Origin: Nitrososphaera sp. UBA210
GTDB taxonomy: Archaea; Thermoproteota; Nitrososphaeria; Nitrososphaerales; Nitrososphaeraceae
Assembly: GCA_002494895.1 (NCBI GenBank)
Contig: DADA01000034.1
Coordinates: forward strand, 1 to 20,813
Length of the DNA stretch: 20,813 nucleotides
Reading direction: 5' to 3'
Position numbers and translations under genes: made by a program. A model generated the notes under the pieces. The model worked only from the letters and a program-made list of their open reading frames with translations, had not been told where the DNA came from and did not search any database. This document shows positions 20,701 to 20,813 of the stretch, one piece after another; the stretch's first letter is position 1, and each line of letters starts with the position of its first letter.

Positions 20701-20813
20701 CAGGCCAACCGTTGCTGTGAAAGTTGGCCAGATCGGCGGGGTCTGGACCATCCTCTACGGCAGGACGCCCCGGACCACCGGGCATCAAGAAAAGAAATAT
20801 TGCTAATACAAAT
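17711..20813 (-). CDS. Large surface protein with eight tandem cadherin/VCBS-like repeats and an Asp/His-rich tail (5' end outside the window)
   Basis: The frame is open to the right window edge. The nine or so codons before the TTG/ATG near 20788-20785 read FVLAIFLFLMPGG, a signal-peptide core, so the true start lies beyond the window. After an acidic/His linker, eight repeats of about 85-100 residues follow. Each has an ED (or similar) start, D-x-D-G-D calcium-type loop, P-x-HG, Y-x-P-x-x-x-F-x-G-x-D-S-F and usually an end VND-x-P. This is the tandem-95 cadherin-like pattern. The last 133 residues (DNA 17714-18112) are almost only Asp, Glu, His, Lys, Asn and Arg. There is no LPXTG or C-terminal membrane anchor. 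A secreted, calcium-stiffened adhesive or cell-surface fibre with a metal- or mineral-binding tail is a reasonable inference. Confidence 0.92.
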   Translation of the reverse strand, partial: FVLAIFLFLMPGGPGRPAVEDGPDPADLANFHSNGWPESNSWPFNLVLVEQVAGSSSDESDDGSNESPITIVEQVVEDQPVEPDPVEDEVNEVQGHRRSHHHDPQDTSQDAHVGSGDDDTNQESGQDDSSDAINQTSATSGNYTTLEDQAIQIQVWNNSNGSSAVISNVTQPLHGSVSHDSNNALTYTPDPNYNGIDSFTVSSTDGSGTTTQNVAITIIATNDPPSAANLTVTTTEDTPVILTLINRTSDVDGDVASLTITVLPTHGIVTISPDNKTVTYTPNKDFQGADSFSYTIADVSYNSSGIVDIIVTPVNDIPIIDGAAIGTISTMEGSSVQIDILSYVFDPDADIPTVSNFTQPSNGGIIMNSDGTVTYTPAPGFVGQDSFSFTVTDSNGGSVSASLTITVLPAVVIPPGSDVESPVNDTQSSDDIVIPANTTPTAENVIVVLGEDSSASIQLNATDPDGDIITFSIVSQPLHGMLVMIDGTAGTVQYIPLANYFGSDSFTYQVSDGIAGSDIATVEIVITGVNDSPVAYDSLVYGYEGNVSIIDVLNDAVDVDGDLLSIAISEGPNHGLVSVNGDGTIAYTPNPDFDGTDSFKYMISDGNGGSASATVTITLGSVNDAPVISSEEVVMDEDQSVEIELHALDVEGSILDLEILVAPLHGSLEVVSGGNFIVRYIPEANYHGADGFAFRVTDGLAYSNVANVSIVVNSVNDSPIANSDNFELTEDTPLTGGVLLNDADVDGDHLSTSLIPGGTTHGTVVLNQDGIFLYMPDENFNGVDSFQYQISDGSGGIATGTVTIIVTHVNDSPAARDDTAETTRNHSVLINVLSNDEDSDNDVLSIDSVGTPSHGSVTISADGNAIIYRPNHGFSGEDHFSYTITDGTNSATATVDVIVQKKHHDDDDDDDEEEDENDEDDHGGVNDDDHDNEEDDDDRDGNDKHHDHDEKDNDKRDDDHDDDSHGEVGKHDHDSDEEDDDEEKERNHDDEERDDNHDDKEKDRKHSNHGDDDNDSDCGEDDHDEEDEDDDDD

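Noticed and set aside
1..20813. An integrase, transposase or plasmid replication gene that would explain the repeat ladder
   Set aside because: I looked at all long frames and found no tyrosine/serine recombinase, transposase or replication motif; any responsible enzyme must be outside this window.

Overview
The window looks like a chromosomal accessory region of an ammonia-oxidising archaeon of the Nitrososphaerota (Thaumarchaeota), probably Nitrososphaera-like. This placement is inferred. It rests on a two-ring archaeal Cdc48 ATPase, a stomatin/NfeD pair, a small thaumarchaeal-type zinc-ribbon protein, an archaeal Lrp-like regulator, many secreted propeller, cadherin-like and cupredoxin-like proteins, and TATA-type promoters with very short leaders. 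GC looks to be in the mid-to-high 40s percent by eye.

Layout. The left edge cuts a minus-strand tRNA-Gly(CCC) gene. A ~95-bp block, made of that tRNA's promoter plus its 5' part up to the T loop, recurs in the same orientation at about 1.9, 3.4, 8.85, 10.5, 11.7, 12.4, 13.6 and 16.25 kb. The copies divide the first 16 kb into segments. Segment 1 (0.1-1.9 kb) holds a secreted Asp-box propeller protein. Segment 2 (2-3.4 kb) holds a zinc alcohol dehydrogenase. Segment 3 (3.5-8.8 kb) holds stomatin, NfeD, Cdc48 and a broken FG-GAP gene. Segment 4 (8.9-10.5 kb) holds a Fic AMPylator behind a perfect 13-bp inverted repeat. Segment 5 (10.6-11.7 kb) holds a DUF4258/DUF2283 pair and a winged-helix regulator. 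Segment 6 (11.8-12.4 kb) holds the zinc-ribbon protein. Segment 7 (12.4-13.56 kb) holds an Lrp-like regulator and a single-domain response regulator. Segment 8 (13.6-16.2 kb) holds an MNT/HEPN toxin-antitoxin-like pair with a frameshifted HEPN gene, a small minus-strand ORF, a DEDDh exonuclease and a winged-helix protein.

Right of the last, decayed copy, two minus-strand genes encode exported proteins. One has a plastocyanin-like fold with a degenerate copper site. The other is a large protein of eight tandem cadherin/VCBS-like repeats ending in a 133-residue Asp/His-rich tail; its 5' end runs off the window.

How it fits together. The stomatin-NfeD genes overlap and form a membrane quality-control operon, with Cdc48 next to it. 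Fic, DUF4258/DUF2283 and MNT/HEPN are toxin-like or defence-like modules. The most unusual signal is the same-orientation ladder of tRNA 5' fragments, each with its promoter. I interpret it as the scar of serial site-specific insertion at a tRNA T loop in which the incoming DNA restores the 5' half and promoter, with displaced older halves pushed to the right. No integrase is visible, so the mechanism is an inference.
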